From contig QVOM02000116.1 of the NCBI GenBank assembly GCA_003586115.2, positions 30,729,062-30,793,061 of the forward strand: 64,000 bases of DNA, written 5' to 3'. Position 1 is the first letter of the stretch, and every line of letters starts with the position of its first letter. Positions 37,566 to 50,260 of this stretch are shown here, piece by piece. A program made the translations under genes and the position numbers. Under the pieces are notes generated by a model. That model was not told where the DNA came from, ran no database searches, and saw only the letters and a list, made by a program, of their open reading frames with translations. The stretch is from Salvator merianae (taxonomy: Eukaryota > Chordata > Lepidosauria > Squamata > Teiidae).

Positions 37566-38166
37566 CAGAAGATACATAATGATGGTGCCTGATGCATCTC
37601 AAGGAAAAATACATTCTATAACCTGGAGCCACTGCTAAGACATCGCTCTCAGTTGCCTCACCACTCACACTTCAGAGGGTGGCAGCATTTCCAGCAGATG
37701 GACAAGTCTGCATAGGAAGAGGTGTCCTTTCAGATATTCATGGCTGTATATTGAACACTATTCTGAGACTTTTACATATTCTATGAATAAATAAGACTTC
37801 AGCTAGATAGACATGGTAAGAAGCCATTCGAAGCTGCAAATCCCATTAGGAGCAAATGAAAGCTGGAAGAGTGAGAAGGGAAAATATTGGGAAGGAAGCA
37901 TTTAGAAGAGCAAAGGGCATGCAAAGCAGAGATGTTGCTTCCTCCTAGATAAATGGGCATGAAACCCCCTCCTGGCAAAGTCTGACTTCAAAGGAAGTGA
38001 CAAATGTTATCCCTTTTTGGGGAGCTAGAGCTCTCCTTTGAGCAGAGTTTCCCAGCTCATGAAAGCACTTCAGTGTACAATTCTCTGTGTAGATAATCTG
38101 AGAGCACCTCTTTTGAAAGAGGTGCATTCAGAATACCTTAAATAAGCTTCAAAATAGTTAAAAATC

Positions 38167-38199
38167 TATTTTATTTTATTTTATTTTATTTTATTTTGG
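38167..38199. repeat. (TTTTA)n microsatellite
   Basis: About six TTTTA units, next to the MITE at 38212. Confidence 0.95.
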
Positions 38200-38211
38200 C
38201 TTTCTTTGAAG

Positions 38212-38567
38212 TAGCGATATGCATTAACATCAAAACAGTGGTATGGTTCAAATAAAATCAAACCAAACCATTTTAAGTTTGGTTTGAACTCAAACTGGGG
38301 TGAATAGGCTGGACCCAATTCAATCTGAACATCAAATAGGTTTGTGCCTTTTTGCTCTTTAAAATAACATATAAATACACATTGAAAAGTGCTTTTTAAA
38401 GGACTAACAAGGTCAAACTAGAACTTGTTTGAATTGTATTGGTTTGGGTTCAAATTGAACCGCTCCCACCTTTGAGCAGGGGGGTGGTTTGTTTCAATGC
38501 GAACAGCTTTGAATACAGGTGTTTGATTCAAACAGGTTTAAAACCCAACCTGTTCAGCACACATCTA
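38212..38567. mobile_element. hAT-like MITE, 356 bp, exact 8-bp TSD
   Basis: It starts TAGCGATATGCA and ends CACACATCTA, decayed versions of the TAGGGATGTGCA ends. CTTTGAAG is duplicated exactly at 38204-38211 and 38568-38575. The interior is rich in GGTTTGAA/TTCAAACC words. Confidence 0.8.
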
Positions 38568-38751
38568 CTTTGAAGTCGCTTGTGACCCCTCTTCCTTGTG
38601 GGTCATTTAAATGCACAGGTGTGATGCATTTGTGTAGTTTCTATGACTCTTTGAAATGGCCCAGAATACCAAAAAGGCACAGAATACAGTTACTTCCTTT
38701 TTGATGAGGCCAGACATCAAGGAAAACAGTTGAACACAGCAATGCCTGAGC

Positions 38752-38774
38752 TTTTTTTTTTTTTTTTTTTTTTT
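38752..38774. repeat. Poly(T) tract, 23 bp
   Basis: Uninterrupted T run. Confidence 0.95.
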
Positions 38775-40164
38775 AAATCCTCCTGACCAACAATTACTTT
38801 GTGGACAGATGAGATCAACTTGTGCCCCAGATCTGCAATACAAGGCCAGCCAAAATAGTAAAGGACAAAAGCTAAATAATTTACCAGCTCTATCATGTCT
38901 TTAAAAAAAAAAGTTTTATTTTCATCACAAGTGTGTCCCTACAGTAGAAATAGCACAAAGTCTCAGATAATGAATGGTAGCTAAAGCCTGAGAAGACCTC
39001 AGGGCTAATTGTGCTGTCTGTAAAAATAAACAGATAAAACCTTTATTCTGTACTTGTAATAATTATCAGATACACCTCCCTTCACCTAAATTCTTGAAAG
39101 TAGGTTGCTGTATATGTGAGGCAATTTACAAACTAAATAACTGACATAGTTTTGCAAGCATGAAATGTTTCCAACATTAAAGGAGTTGAGAGAACAGGTT
39201 GCTGTTTTTCTCTTCTGCAGGGTATACACACCATCAATCTCATTTAGCTTGATATGCAAACTCAGCTTCCTTTCTTCAATACACAAACAATGTCTCTGCA
39301 GTCCTAGTGTAAATACTGCATATATTTAACTAATTTGGTGAAAACCCCCACACAGTCTCAGCAATTAAATAGAGGCAACCCATTCTCCCAGATGTGTCTA
39401 TATAATTATGAAACTACCACCATAAACAAAAATTGCAGAGAAATGCATCTTTCTTTAATAGACAGAAATAAGTCAGAGTGTAGGTAGAGTGTGAAGCCCT
39501 AGAATTCCAAATTCCAGAGTGAGTGCTGTTTATACATTTTGGTCTTAATTTGATAATATATTTCATTATGACTGCATGCCAAAACTTATGTAGCTTACAT
39601 AAGTGTTTCCCCACCTAAAAGTTCCATCCAGTATAGAAAAAAATCTGACATGTTTTATGAAAAACCATAATTCAATGCTGGTGCTCTAAGCTTAACCTAT
39701 ATATTTCATAACCCACCAACTGCAACATGAGTGCTATATAGAATATAGAATCCCATCTACAGCAGCTGTACTTTGTGTGCTTTCACACATATGCCCCCCT
39801 TATATTCAAAATAAGGGCATAGTTTTTTTAACACCAATAACTTTTGGACCCAAACACCAGTAAGTTCTGATGTGATGTGTGGGATCTTAACAGGGGATTA
39901 TGAAGCTAAAGCTCAGCAACATGAGAATTTTTGTTTATTTAATATCACTGGAAGAAATTCTGGGAGTACTAAAATTGGATTCATATTTTGTTAATTTGAT
40001 CTATGTGTTTGCAACTTCACCTTTACCAAATGATCTTAGGGCAAGAAAAATATTAGAACATAAATCAGAAATTAATACAAAGGAAATTAAATGTTTAAAA
40101 GCTAACAAAAACAATAGAAATCTAGGTAAAATAGTGGAAAATCCAAAGAGCTCAAGTTAATGAA

Positions 40165-40280
40165 CATGGTTTTCCTCCCCTCCATTTTATCCTCACAACC
40201 ACTCTTGAGGCCAGGTAAGCTGAGAGTGACTGACCTAAGATCATGTAGCACATTTCTATAGCTGAATCAGCCTTTTCCAC
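40165..40280 (-). mobile_element. SINE fragment, minus strand
   Basis: CCATTTTATCCTCACAACCA, then GGCCAGGTAAGCTGAGAGTGACTGACCTAAGATCATGTAGC, is the reverse complement of the body of the SINE family seen at 9735 and 23815. The tRNA-like head is lost. Confidence 0.5.
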
Positions 40281-40364
40281 ATTTACTTCTTTTATCTTAC
40301 TCTATCTGGGGATTAGCAACCCATCCCACACTGAAGAGACCTCGTTGTTTCAGTAAGGGCCCTT

Positions 40365-40675
40365 TTTGATGGCATACCACTTCCAGCAGTACTTCCTAAC
40401 CACCGCTGACAAGGGTCTCCCACAGCATTTCAGCTTATGAGAGTGTGCTGTTTGGAATATGAGCCCTGGTCTGCCTATGGACCTCTTCAAAGAGGTCCAC
40501 AGCAGAACCAGGGATAAGGTACTATTTTAGCACCTTATCCTCAACTGAAGCTTCATCCAATCTTAACAAATCATGATTTGGGGGGAACGGAGTCTGCCAT
40601 ATTCCATACTAACAGGCAGTCGGCAAACTTTTGAACCAGGGCATAGTCCAGAATTATGGTAAGTGCAGAAAAGGT
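40365..40675. mobile_element. MITE-like repeat
   Basis: GGGCCCTTTTTGATGGCA at the left and GGTAAGTGCAGAAAAGGT at the right are approximate inverted termini. The interior has the pair GGACCTCTTCAAAGAGGTCC (40480-40499), also present as CTTTTCAAAGAGGTC in the repeat at 52400. Confidence 0.4.
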
Positions 40676-41151
40676 GAGGATTTGGAACCTAAACTACATC
40701 CACAGCAGTGGATGTGATAGGTTCCTCTGTTGATGTGCTGTCTGCATTAGCACAACCATGTGCATGCATTGGCTGTTACGGAGGATGTCTGAATGTGTTT
40801 TCCCTTGTAACCATGGGAAAAAAATAAGTAGATAGTGATCCAAACTGGTTCTTCTGGTCTCACCATTCCATCTGATTGGCAGCTTCAGGACTGATGTTTG
40901 TACTTCCATTTGATACCTCAGCCACCCATCCTAAGTTATGACTTCTAGCAAGGCCAGAAGGCCAGGTGCTCTGGAACACCCAGCACCTCAAGCAAAATTG
41001 CTGCACTGGAAACAGCTGGAATGGCTGGCTGGCAGGTACAAATAGACTGGCAGCACAGCATCCATCATTAAAAACATAATGGCTGCCCTCCTTGTTTCCT
41101 GCATACTCCTTTCTGCAGAAGCAAAATTAATTTAAGCTTGTAGTGGCTACA

Positions 41152-41335
41152 GTAGAAGTTGCTGTAGCTCAGTGATATGGTAACTGCCTAGAAAACAGAG
41201 GATCACAGGTTAGATCCATAGCAGACTATTTCTGCATGTGGTGAGAAAACTTCATGGATGTGTCCGTGTAGTCACAAGAGGCAACCCCAATTTAATGGCA
41301 CCAAAAAAGAAAGTGACTATAATGAATTTTTTAGA
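41152..41335 (+). mobile_element. tRNA-headed SINE (same family as 9525)
   Basis: TTGCTGTAGCTCAGTGATATGG gives the A-box region, ATCACAGGTTAGATCCATAG a decayed B-box region, and GTAGTCACAAGAGGCAACCCCAATTTAATGGCACC the family tail. It is diverged from the copy at 9525 but has the same order. Confidence 0.6.
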
Positions 41336-41410
41336 TGAGGAAAAAGCCAGTTTATATTGTTTTGGAAAAACTTCTGTACCTAATAGAACGATGTTTGGTT
41401 TAATTTAGAA

Positions 41411-41684
41411 CCAAGATGCACAAACTCAACTGTTTCTAGATCAAGCCTCAACCAGCTCACAAATGACTTGTGAACATTTTAAAAAACATTAAACTACATT
41501 AAGAAAAGCCCCATTTAAAGGGCCAGATGGCATCAATTTTGAACCATTCAAATTGAACCATTTGGCTCATCCTAGTTCGACCGAACACCCCCGGTTCAGT
41601 TCAGACTGAACCACCTCCATTCAAACCAAAGGCTGGTTTGGTTAAATTCAAACCAATTTGAACCAGGTGAACATGAATATCTAG
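41411..41684. mobile_element. Diverged copy of the TAGGGATGTGCA MITE family
   Basis: CCAAGATGCACAAAC at the left, the AACCGAACACCC / GGTTTGGTTAAATTCAAACC interior words and GTGAACATGAATA at the right resemble the copies at 38212 and 55184. I see no convincing target duplication, so the ends are approximate. Confidence 0.45.
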
Positions 41685-42823
41685 TTTGGGAGATGCAGTT
41701 ACCACAAAAGGAGATGCCAGATAAACAGGCAGAAAGTAATAATGACAATGTGCTGAAAAGGTACGTTAACAATCTATTGTTTTTTATTGCTGTTGTTTGC
41801 TTATAAAATTAAACCTGTAATTATATGACTGAATGGAAGAACCTGTTCCACTTTATAGATATTAACTTTTCAAAATCATTTTGATCCTGACACAAATCCT
41901 TATCTGGCAGATGCCATTTGAAAAAGTTCTTAAGATTGAACTGTGGCAGTGAAGGGTTAGGCTTTAAAGCAAGGGCTGCAGGGCAAAAACTTATTGTGAA
42001 AGGCCCTTTTGCTCAACTGTCTGCTCAGCTCAGGAAAGGTTTCCATTACTATTATTAATAGTACTTAGCATTTGTTATTGTGAAATTGCTTCATAAGCTA
42101 ATTAATCCTCACAGTCTCTTGAAGCAAATGTTATTATCTCCATTTTACAAACCAAACACTTAATCCTTTCTTCAGCTAAAATGTGTGCCATAATATTAAT
42201 GTCTGACTCCTCAGCAAAAGATGGGGAAGCAGCAGAGGAAAACGAAAAGTGACCTAATTTTTAAAAAGAGAATTATTTCTGCATTCCCACTTAAGCTCAT
42301 GATCTTCAACAGAGCTACTCTGTCACATGACAAGAGACTTTCAGCAATCCAACCACTTTTATTGTTTTAATAGAAAAGGTCAAACACTGTTTAATTTAGC
42401 TTTATTTTGGAAAAAAAAAATGATCTGGGAGCCAGTATTAAGTTCAGCATAAACTTACAGGATGGATGCTGATAAAAGGGCGGGAGGACCATAAAAGCTG
42501 GTATTGCCCAACACCACAATTTTCTAAGCATTTCTTCCAAATTGCTTCTTTGGAATTTGTCAGGCATGAAGGATGAATGATAATATTAGAGATGTACAGA
42601 CATCTGACTGGTGCTATTATTCTTTGCTTAATCTTACCATTCTCAATTAACCTTTATTAATATGATGCAGAATTTATTGCAACAAAATAGGGTAACAGTT
42701 CCTAGCTTAACTGGCTTTGAAACAAAGTAAAGAAATGCTGTATCTATGTGACAATGGAAGAGGGTGGGATGAAGAGGATGGCAGGACAATACTCACCTGC
42801 ATTTGTGCCCCCTGCCTCTGTAG

Positions 42824-42977
42824 ATTCAATCACCAGCTGCACAATGAACGAAGCAGCCATTTTGAGCTCCACTGCACTGGTGACAGTGGTAAACATTACT
42901 AATATGCCAGGAAACTTGGGGATTACAGTTTTCCTGGAAGATGCAGCAGCAAATCATCCCTTCGAAATGTCATGGGA
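42824..42977 (+). other. Exon-like segment with paired splice sites
   Basis: The acceptor CCCCCTGCCTCTGTAG ends at 42823 and a strong donor GTAAGTG starts at 42978. The 154-bp interval is open in one frame, containing TALVTVVNITNMPGNLGITV. I know no matching protein. It could be an exon of a non-coding transcript running divergently from the ZNF804B CpG island, or chance. Confidence 0.18.
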
Positions 42978-43829
42978 GTAAGTGTTTTTTTCATCCTTTG
43001 GGCAACCATTACTAATACCACAACCATACCACTGTAAATGGCTTCTATGGAAAACCCTAAATTCAAAACATTTTATAATTCATGGGTACCCCTTACCAAT
43101 CAGCACAAGATTTATTGTTAATCCAGCTTGAATATTTCCAATGCTATTTCAATAGCACTCCCCTGGTGTGCTATTAATAAAAGCAATAGAAAATATGACT
43201 TATTTCCTGCACCATTTCCAGTTCCTCTCACACTGGATCCTGCTCCTTAGAGGCACTGTATGGATGAAGCCTTAGCCTTGAAGACCACAAGCCATTTGGG
43301 AATCTGAAAAAATGGGGCACAAATATATCTATAGTTAAAGTTCTAAAGTTTTTCTTCTGTTTCTTGGTTTCTTCCAAACATGTCAAAGCAAGTGTCAAGC
43401 ACTTATGTTCAAATGTGAGCAAGTTGAAGCAGTTTCACAAAAGAGAGATGTACAAACTTCAAGTTACAGACAGGTAGACTAAAGCTTAAAAGACCATGAC
43501 CCAGTGCTTCCCCAATGGCTCATGTTAAGTTATTCAGAATAAGGGAGACAGAATTTCTAGGATCTGTATCACACAGAGCAGAGTTTTCCCAACCTTGGTG
43601 ATTTGCATCCTACAAATCAACAAACCAAGAATTTGGCATTCCACCTACCCCTGGTCCCTTGCTTCAGAAAATAATTTTTAAATATTCTGCTGCTGTCCTT
43701 GCTGCAACCCACCTATATTTCTCCATAACCCACAAGTGGGTCACAACCCATTTTTGGCAACCCCTGGCATACAGAAATTCATGAAGAACCCGTATCACAT
43801 CTTTTCATCCAGTCCTTCCCAATGTGAAT

Positions 43830-43935
43830 GGCTTTCCCTCTTCCATCAACTGTTTATGCTTTACATATATTGATTGTTTAAAAACATTTTTAAAACCATC
43901 TTGAGATTTTATATTGGAAGTTATATGCAAACAAT
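43830..43935 (+). mobile_element. LINE 3' tail remnant
   Basis: AACATTTTTAAAACCATCTTGAGATTTTATATTGG resembles a decayed LINE 3' tail. The fragment is short and the family is uncertain. Confidence 0.25.
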
Positions 43936-44039
43936 TTAAAGGAAAAACCAATGATGTCAACTGCACCTCCTGATTTGGAAGTCATTAATGTGACTTCCTA
44001 AGGATAGCAAGATCAGAGACTCAGATATAAACTTCACCC

Positions 44040-44392
44040 ATTTCCACATCCACCACCCCACTATCCTGGATCAGAGTGGGACCCTCTGGTCTGGGATAGG
44101 CAATCCGTCCCAGGCCAAGAGAGATTGTTCTGGACACAGAGCAAGGCCATCTGCGTTGGGATAGCCTGTTCCATGCCAGCTTCTGCAAGCTTCAGTGCTG
44201 GCAGAGGGTGCATCCACATGCCTCTGTGGCCCAGTATACCACCCCTAATACCTGGGTAGACCAGACCAGGATGCCATTTTGGATGTCCCAGCCCAGTCCA
44301 CACTATATCCTGTGCAGACAGAGCATACTAAGATAGGGCAGGGCCTCCCATAAACCCTATCTTCCCCTACTGGCAAGTGCAGAAAGGCTCAA
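44040..44392. mobile_element. MITE-like repeat related to 25085
   Basis: ATCCTGGATCAGAGTGGGACC and GGGATAGGCAATCCGTCCCAG lie at the left. GACAGAGCATACTAAGATAGGGCAGGGCCTCCCAT and CTGGCAAGTGCAGAAAGGCTC lie at the right. The last matches the right end of the copy at 25085. Confidence 0.45.
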
Positions 44393-44574
44393 CATCTCAT
44401 TTAGGGTTGTCACTAATGGTTATGAGAGACAAAAGGAGAGGGAAGCTTGACCTTATGTTACCTACATGATGTACAGTGGATGTCCCAACATTGCCAGCTC
44501 TACCATTAGAATATGTAAGATTGCTGCTTTGATTGGTAGATATCATTAAGGCAGAACACGGTCTTCCTGAGCAC

Positions 44575-44650
44575 ACACTCTCTTCATCCCTCCCTCCCTC
44601 TTCCTCCCTCTTCCTCCCTCCCTCCCCCCACTCACTCTCTCTCTCACACA
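44575..44650. repeat. CT-rich low-complexity tract
   Basis: CCCTCCCTCTTCCTCC-type pyrimidine sequence. The 128-codon minus-strand frame over it is a by-product. Confidence 0.9.
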
Positions 44651-45434
44651 CTAAATTTAACAAGTGAAGGGAACAAACATACATAAACTCTTTTTGGTGA
44701 GTATTTATATCTGGTCTATCCTCAGTTATAAATTCTGGAGACACATCTACAGCTCTATGGGAAAAGCAGGCAGGCAGCACCATAGTGTGGCTTATACTTA
44801 CTGTATGTACTGATCTGAAATTTAAATGTCCGCTTAATTCTAAGCATGTTTAGGATACCATGCACCATGGGGATGGTAGGTTCTGATCTGCCCCAGACAC
44901 CAAAATATCCTGGATTGAGCCAAGATCAGTTGCACCTGTCTGTAAATCCTTTGAGCAGCAGCCGTTAGGAAGAAAGGAGCCAGTGCCCAATCCACACGGC
45001 TTCTTGCTAAAACCAGCAGTAGCCGACAAGCTCTAGTGCATTTTCCTCTTTTTTACATTGATTCATTTAGACCACTTGTTTGCTTCCATCGTTCAATAAA
45101 CTATGCTGAATCATACCGAATAACCTGGTTTTTAAGCTACCTACCTCCTCTCTGAATTTCAGTTTACATTACCGGATGCAGTTTACCTTTCAATTTGATC
45201 CTATATATATTTGGGTATTGAATTACTGTGGATATAATCATATTGTATTATTTTAATTTTTTTTTCCTGTGGAACTACAATAATTGTGAAAATGATAATA
45301 TAAACCCTGAATAAGATTACTTTGGAATGGCTCAGCATGGCATTTAATGACATTTACAGTACCTACTTTCTGGCTCAAATGCACTTGTTCAATTTACTGA
45401 TGAAATTGTTATGTACCACCTTCCAATTTCATTG

Positions 45435-45452
45435 CTGTGTGTGTGTGTGTGT
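45435..45452. repeat. (GT)n microsatellite
   Basis: Nine GT units. Confidence 0.9.
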
Positions 45453-45790
45453 TTTAAATTTATCTCATTTATAAAACATAATTTCACATACTCCTCGCAT
45501 GTATGTTCTTATAGTACAATCTGGAGGTGTCAACATGAAACTAATTAATTTGAAAGAGTAATAAAATTCATACTGGAGATGCATACTTGTAAATGTTCAT
45601 ATTGTTTCAGCTAACATTTCCATATCATGCTTCTTTCCTTTTACTTTGACTGTCCCTTTTTTCTGGATACCCTCATTCTCTGGATACCTTTTTTGCAACT
45701 TTTAAGCAATATCTTAAAACAAGATTGTTTTTCCAACTGTTGAGTTTTAATTTCTGCTTCTCCTTTATTCTTCTTTGTTTAAATACCTAG

Positions 45791-45846
45791 GAATCTGTGG
45801 CACACAGATGGGCTTCATCTACCATCAGTCCAAGCCAGCATCACAG
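45791..45846 (+). other. 56-bp exon-like segment
   Basis: A pyrimidine-rich run and TACCTAG (ending 45790) are followed by 56 bases and then CACAG|GTAAGC. Both splice signals are good. The sequence just downstream (from about 45868) is MITE-like, so this may be the edge of a repeat. Confidence 0.18.
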
Positions 45847-46275
45847 GTAAGCAGGGACAATTGGAGATATAGGGCCTTTCCAGACATACCTATAAAGTGG
45901 TTAAGTGCAAGACCTAGATCTTTTCTGAGCCTCTCTCTTATACTCTCTGGTGTGGACAAGAGAGGCCACACACCCTGCTAGACTGCTCTGTCCACATAGG
46001 ATGGAGCGTAGCCTGATGTAAGTAGCTTAGAATGCCCAACTAGACCGGGACAGTGGTAGACCTTTTATAGGAGGTATGATATGAATGTAATATGCACTGC
46101 ACTGTCTTACCAGTATCTCTGCTTTCAGCCATTTTTTGTTTTAACAGCTTGAAAAAGGGACGGGGAAAGACAAGACTGGGACATCATTTCCACTCTCTCC
46201 TTTTGCTCCTCCCTGCTATTCTACATCTACTGTTAAGAGATGATGAAGGCTGCTTGCTGAGCACAGCATCTTAGG

Positions 46276-47010
46276 GCAGCATAAGATTAGTGAGCCAACT
46301 GCAGCGGTTCCAGAATACACCTGATCTGGCCATGGTTACACATGCATTAGTTGCATCCCATTGGGACTATTGTACCATGTTATATGTGCAAGTGCATTTG
46401 AAAAGAATTTGGAATCTCTAACAGGTCCTGGATACTATGGCCAGACTGTTGACTGACACTGGTTACAGGGATCATTTGATTCTTTCATTAAAACAGCTTC
46501 ATTTACAACTTCTCTGTTTCTGCGCACAGGTCATATTGCTGGTCATAACTTATAAGACCTTACAGAACTTGAGACTTTTTGAAAAAATGTGTTTTTCTAG
46601 GTGAGCCTGCAGGCATGCTCAAATAAGCAGAAGAAGTCTTTGGTGCAGGGCCTGCCATAGTCTGCACCAGCATGCAGATGGCAGGTCTCTATTCTAGGAT
46701 ATAATCTGAAATAAGACCAATGCAGAAAGGGCCTTTCTTTTAGTTCTACCACAGCAGAGGCACCTTCTCAGTGCCTGCTTCTTGGTTGTCGGAATCTCTG
46801 CCAAAGAAGATTGAACTGGAACCCTTTCTTGCATCCTTCCACTGGCACACAGAATATTTCTTGGTAGTGATAGTACCAATTTATTCTGAACTGACTTTTA
46901 AAATAAATGGCTTTAAATTGTTTTTATATTTTTATATTTTAAGTTTTTAGGACTTTTACAAGCTACTTTAGGCACTATTTTTGGCAAAAGGGCAGAGTAT
47001 GTTACATATA
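46276..47010 (+). mobile_element. L2-like LINE fragment, interrupted by a MITE
   Basis: 46290-46570 carries the L2-type 3' coding region (AACTGCAGCGGTTCCAGA, then TGGTTACAGGGATCATTTGA, then GGTCATAACTTATAAGACCT). 46740-47010 carries the matching tail (CACCTTCTCAGTGCCTGC to AAATGGCTTTAAATTG). Between them a MITE-like piece (46640-46736) interrupts the element. Confidence 0.55.
46640..46736. mobile_element. MITE fragment nested in an L2-like LINE
   Basis: It is the inverse of the 59577 copy (CTGCCATAGTCTGCACCAGC ... TCTGAAATAAGACCAATGCAGAAAGGGCC). The LINE sequence continues on both sides. The duplicated target is not clear. Confidence 0.5.
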
Positions 47011-47101
47011 TTAAGTGTGTGTGTGGTGTGTGTATCCAATCAATAACTCATAAGACTAGCAGAATTAAAAGTGCTGCAGCTTTATAAAGGTGTCTTGATA
47101 G

Positions 47102-47155
47102 TTATAACTTTTGTACTTTCTGTCTTGATAGATATAATTTTTGTACTTGATATAG
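47102..47155. repeat. Imperfect tandem duplication
   Basis: GTCTTGATAGTTATAACTTTTGTAC is followed by GTCTTGATAGATATAATTTTTGTAC, two diverged units of about 30 bp. Confidence 0.8.
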
Positions 47156-47846
47156 GCTTTTAGACAATCAGATATGCTCAAATGTGCAGAATTAAGATCA
47201 GCAGTGCTAATTTGCCATATGATGAAGATGCCACAATATTTAGCATCAGAAATAAGATATATATTGAATATAAATTTCCCTTGTTTTTGTCAGTCTTTTT
47301 ATGTTCTAATTATAACAGTCCAAGTTGTAAACAACACATGCTGAGGTTTTGACAGTGAACTTCTGATGAAGCACAGAGTAGAAATTTTAATTACATACGG
47401 TTCTAATACAGTGCACACTACAGCAACTCTGTCATCTTCGAAATGGTAACAGAGTGAAAAAAAGTTTTTTTGAAATATGAGCAAGAAGGTAACGAGATCA
47501 ATAAATGCCATCTAGGAAAAGTAATCACAACTCAGGAGACTTGCTAACCTTTCTGCAAATTCCAAAAATAAAAGACTAGCTTGGAATGAAGAATGGTTTA
47601 GCAATGAGAAACAGGTACAATTATAAGAGAAAATGCAAGGATGGTATACAATGTTAAAATAAACCCTACTTATAAAGGTGTGCTTGGTAAAAATTGCCAA
47701 TACTTTTTCCTTTTCTTTATCTGCCTTTTGCCATTCTAGACTTGATACATTTGGATTGAGAAGCTAGAATCTAAATACACTTGACTAATGTGACTATCAA
47801 ATATTTTAAAAAGAAAAAAAGGAAAGTCACCTTTTTTGATATGAAG

Positions 47847-48194
47847 TAGGGATGTGCATGAACAAAATTTGCATGTTCACTTCACCATTGAAGCAAAAAC
47901 CTGTTTGTTTCAAGGTCAAGTTGTTAAATCAAAAAAATGTTTTTTTGCATTCATTTGCGCATTTTTTTCCAAGAAAAATATATTTTTTTCTTTGAAAAAG
48001 ACATTTCCATAGGCAAACATACAGCAAAACAAGGATGTTTGATCAAATTGTTCATTTTTGCAAGTGGGAGACTGGTTCAATTTGATCAAATTCTGGAATT
48101 GTGAAAAACCGCATTTTCATTTTGATGTGAATATCCACAAATGTAAAATACTTGATTGAATTTGCAAACGTGAGTCAAATTTTACACACCTCTC
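47847..48194. mobile_element. hAT-like MITE, 348 bp, exact 8-bp TSD
   Basis: It starts TAGGGATGTGCATG and ends TTTTACACACCTCTC. ATATGAAG is duplicated exactly at 47839-47846 and 48195-48202. The interior is AT-rich with CAAATTTGCA/TTTGCAAAT words. Confidence 0.8.
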
Positions 48195-50109
48195 ATATGA
48201 AGTAAACAGATGAGGAATTATTTATTTCTTTGCATCTAGGTCAAAGTGAGGACTTAACTCCCATAAGTTAAAGAGAAACCAGGCCAAGCAAATTTGTTTG
48301 GTCTTCTAGCATGAAAGCAAAGCTCTTATTGCCATATTGATCCCACAATTTTCTATTTGTCTTCTTTTTCTATGAGCCATTCTGACTGTCACTACAAGAT
48401 GAAGACTGTGACTAGGTGAATACCTTAGAATATATATTTCAGTAGCAAAAGTCATAAAACAAAATATCTTAAAGAGTCATCATTGTTCAAGAGTCTTCCC
48501 CTTCTTGCATAAAAGTTTGAAACCCTCAGGTCAACTCTCTAAACACAGTAAAAGGAAGAGCAGTGTTCAAAGTAACAAACCTAGCAAGGTTTGGTGACAC
48601 CTTTCTCAGAGGATCTGAAACAATTATTCAAAGAGTCCTTCTACAAAGATAGCTGACGTTCAATTCTACCTCCACACTCAGATGAAAGATAAAGATTCTA
48701 CCCATAGAAGATAATTTTCATGAAATCTATGCTTTGCATATGTCACAATATAAATGCTCCATTATACTGGGGATTTCCAGCCAGCCAGGGACAAATTGCC
48801 GACTTGTAGAATTGCTTCTTCTAAGTTACTAAACACAGATTCATAAGAGCATCATACTAAAGAGGACAACAGAAGACATAAATTTGCAAACATTCTGCAT
48901 GTAAATTGTATGCATGTAAATTGCATGTTATAAATAGTAATACCAAACATCTGATTCAAATGAAGACTGTGACTAGATGACCTGTGGGCTATGTGCACAT
49001 TTTATTTGTAGCAGTGCATCTTCAGCATCTCCATTTCTCCATTTTATTTAGCTAACTTTGAGTAGGACAACCCTTGAAACAGAGAGCTCATTCAAACAGA
49101 GGACTAACCATAACCCAATAGAATAGGACACATGGTCACCATAATGATTAGGATGTTCCTAAACTAAAATTGTTTGGCTTTCATTCTACAGAAAGAGTCC
49201 TTAGATTTCCTGAAATACTGAGAGATTCACTCTTGTTTGCTTCTTTATCTGTGGACACAATCACAGGTGGTTGTTATTACATCTGCCAGGCAAAATCTGT
49301 TCTGCAGAGCATATGGCACTGTTTATTGTCCATTAATAAAACCACATTTCTTGAAAGTGGGAATCTCAGTTTATTCCACTTCACTTGCTTAATTGAGATA
49401 TCTGCTTACTCCATCAAAAGACTGTGGACAGTTTCCTTTCTCATTAACAGCACTTTGAAAGATTCTACTTAAACTGATACTAGTTCCAAGGAGTAGTATC
49501 TTTGTTAAGTAATTATCTTCTCCCTACTTTCTTATGGCTTTGACACTGAAAACCAATTCAGTCTTGGAGGGCTATTTGGTTACACTATAAAGAGCAATCA
49601 CTATCTATCAAAGCTCTTTTTATACTTGAAATGAGGAGTGAATGCCTTACACAGGAAATTATAAAACTGGTAGAAACAGAATATGAAAAAGTTAAGGAGA
49701 AATCAACCAAACGGTCTCTATTCTATAATTATTTTCTCATGATCACCAACCCCCCAAAACCTTCCATAGTAAATAACTTTTTGTCCATAGGCACTATTCC
49801 ATAGGCAACTTCCCCATATTTGTCCCATTTTGGTGGTCCTAGCACACACACTCATAGGGAAAGAACTATAATTCTCCTTTATTCCTCATGGCCAAAACAT
49901 TTAGCACAATTTTGGAACAGACCTGGAGTTCCATGGAACAGAAGAGTGATTTTGAATTTGAAACAAAACTCAAAATCAGTTCTGTGCACACTTCTAATCC
50001 TGTCAGGAGGATGAATAGATCCACAGGGGAATGTTGTAAAGGAGATCTTCTATGCCTGGTAAGGATCTCTTCCTAAACTACACTGTACTTGCACAGGGAA
50101 GGCTCAGTC

Positions 50110-50260
50110 TTTTTAATTAATTAATTCTAATTCTAATTTGCATTTGCATCCCTCCCTATCTCTTCATAGCTCTCAGGGTGACTTACAAGTTTAAAACATG
50201 CAGCACAAAGTTAAAATACAATATTAAAACATAATTGTTTTAATTGTTCAGTAATTGAAA
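50110..50260 (-). mobile_element. LINE/SINE 3' tail, minus strand
   Basis: On the minus strand the sequence reads AACTTGTAAGTCACCCTGAG then a short GGGAGGG segment and AATTAGAATTAGAATTAATT, the usual '...gtaagccgccctgag...' tail. The 5' extent is not defined. Confidence 0.4.
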
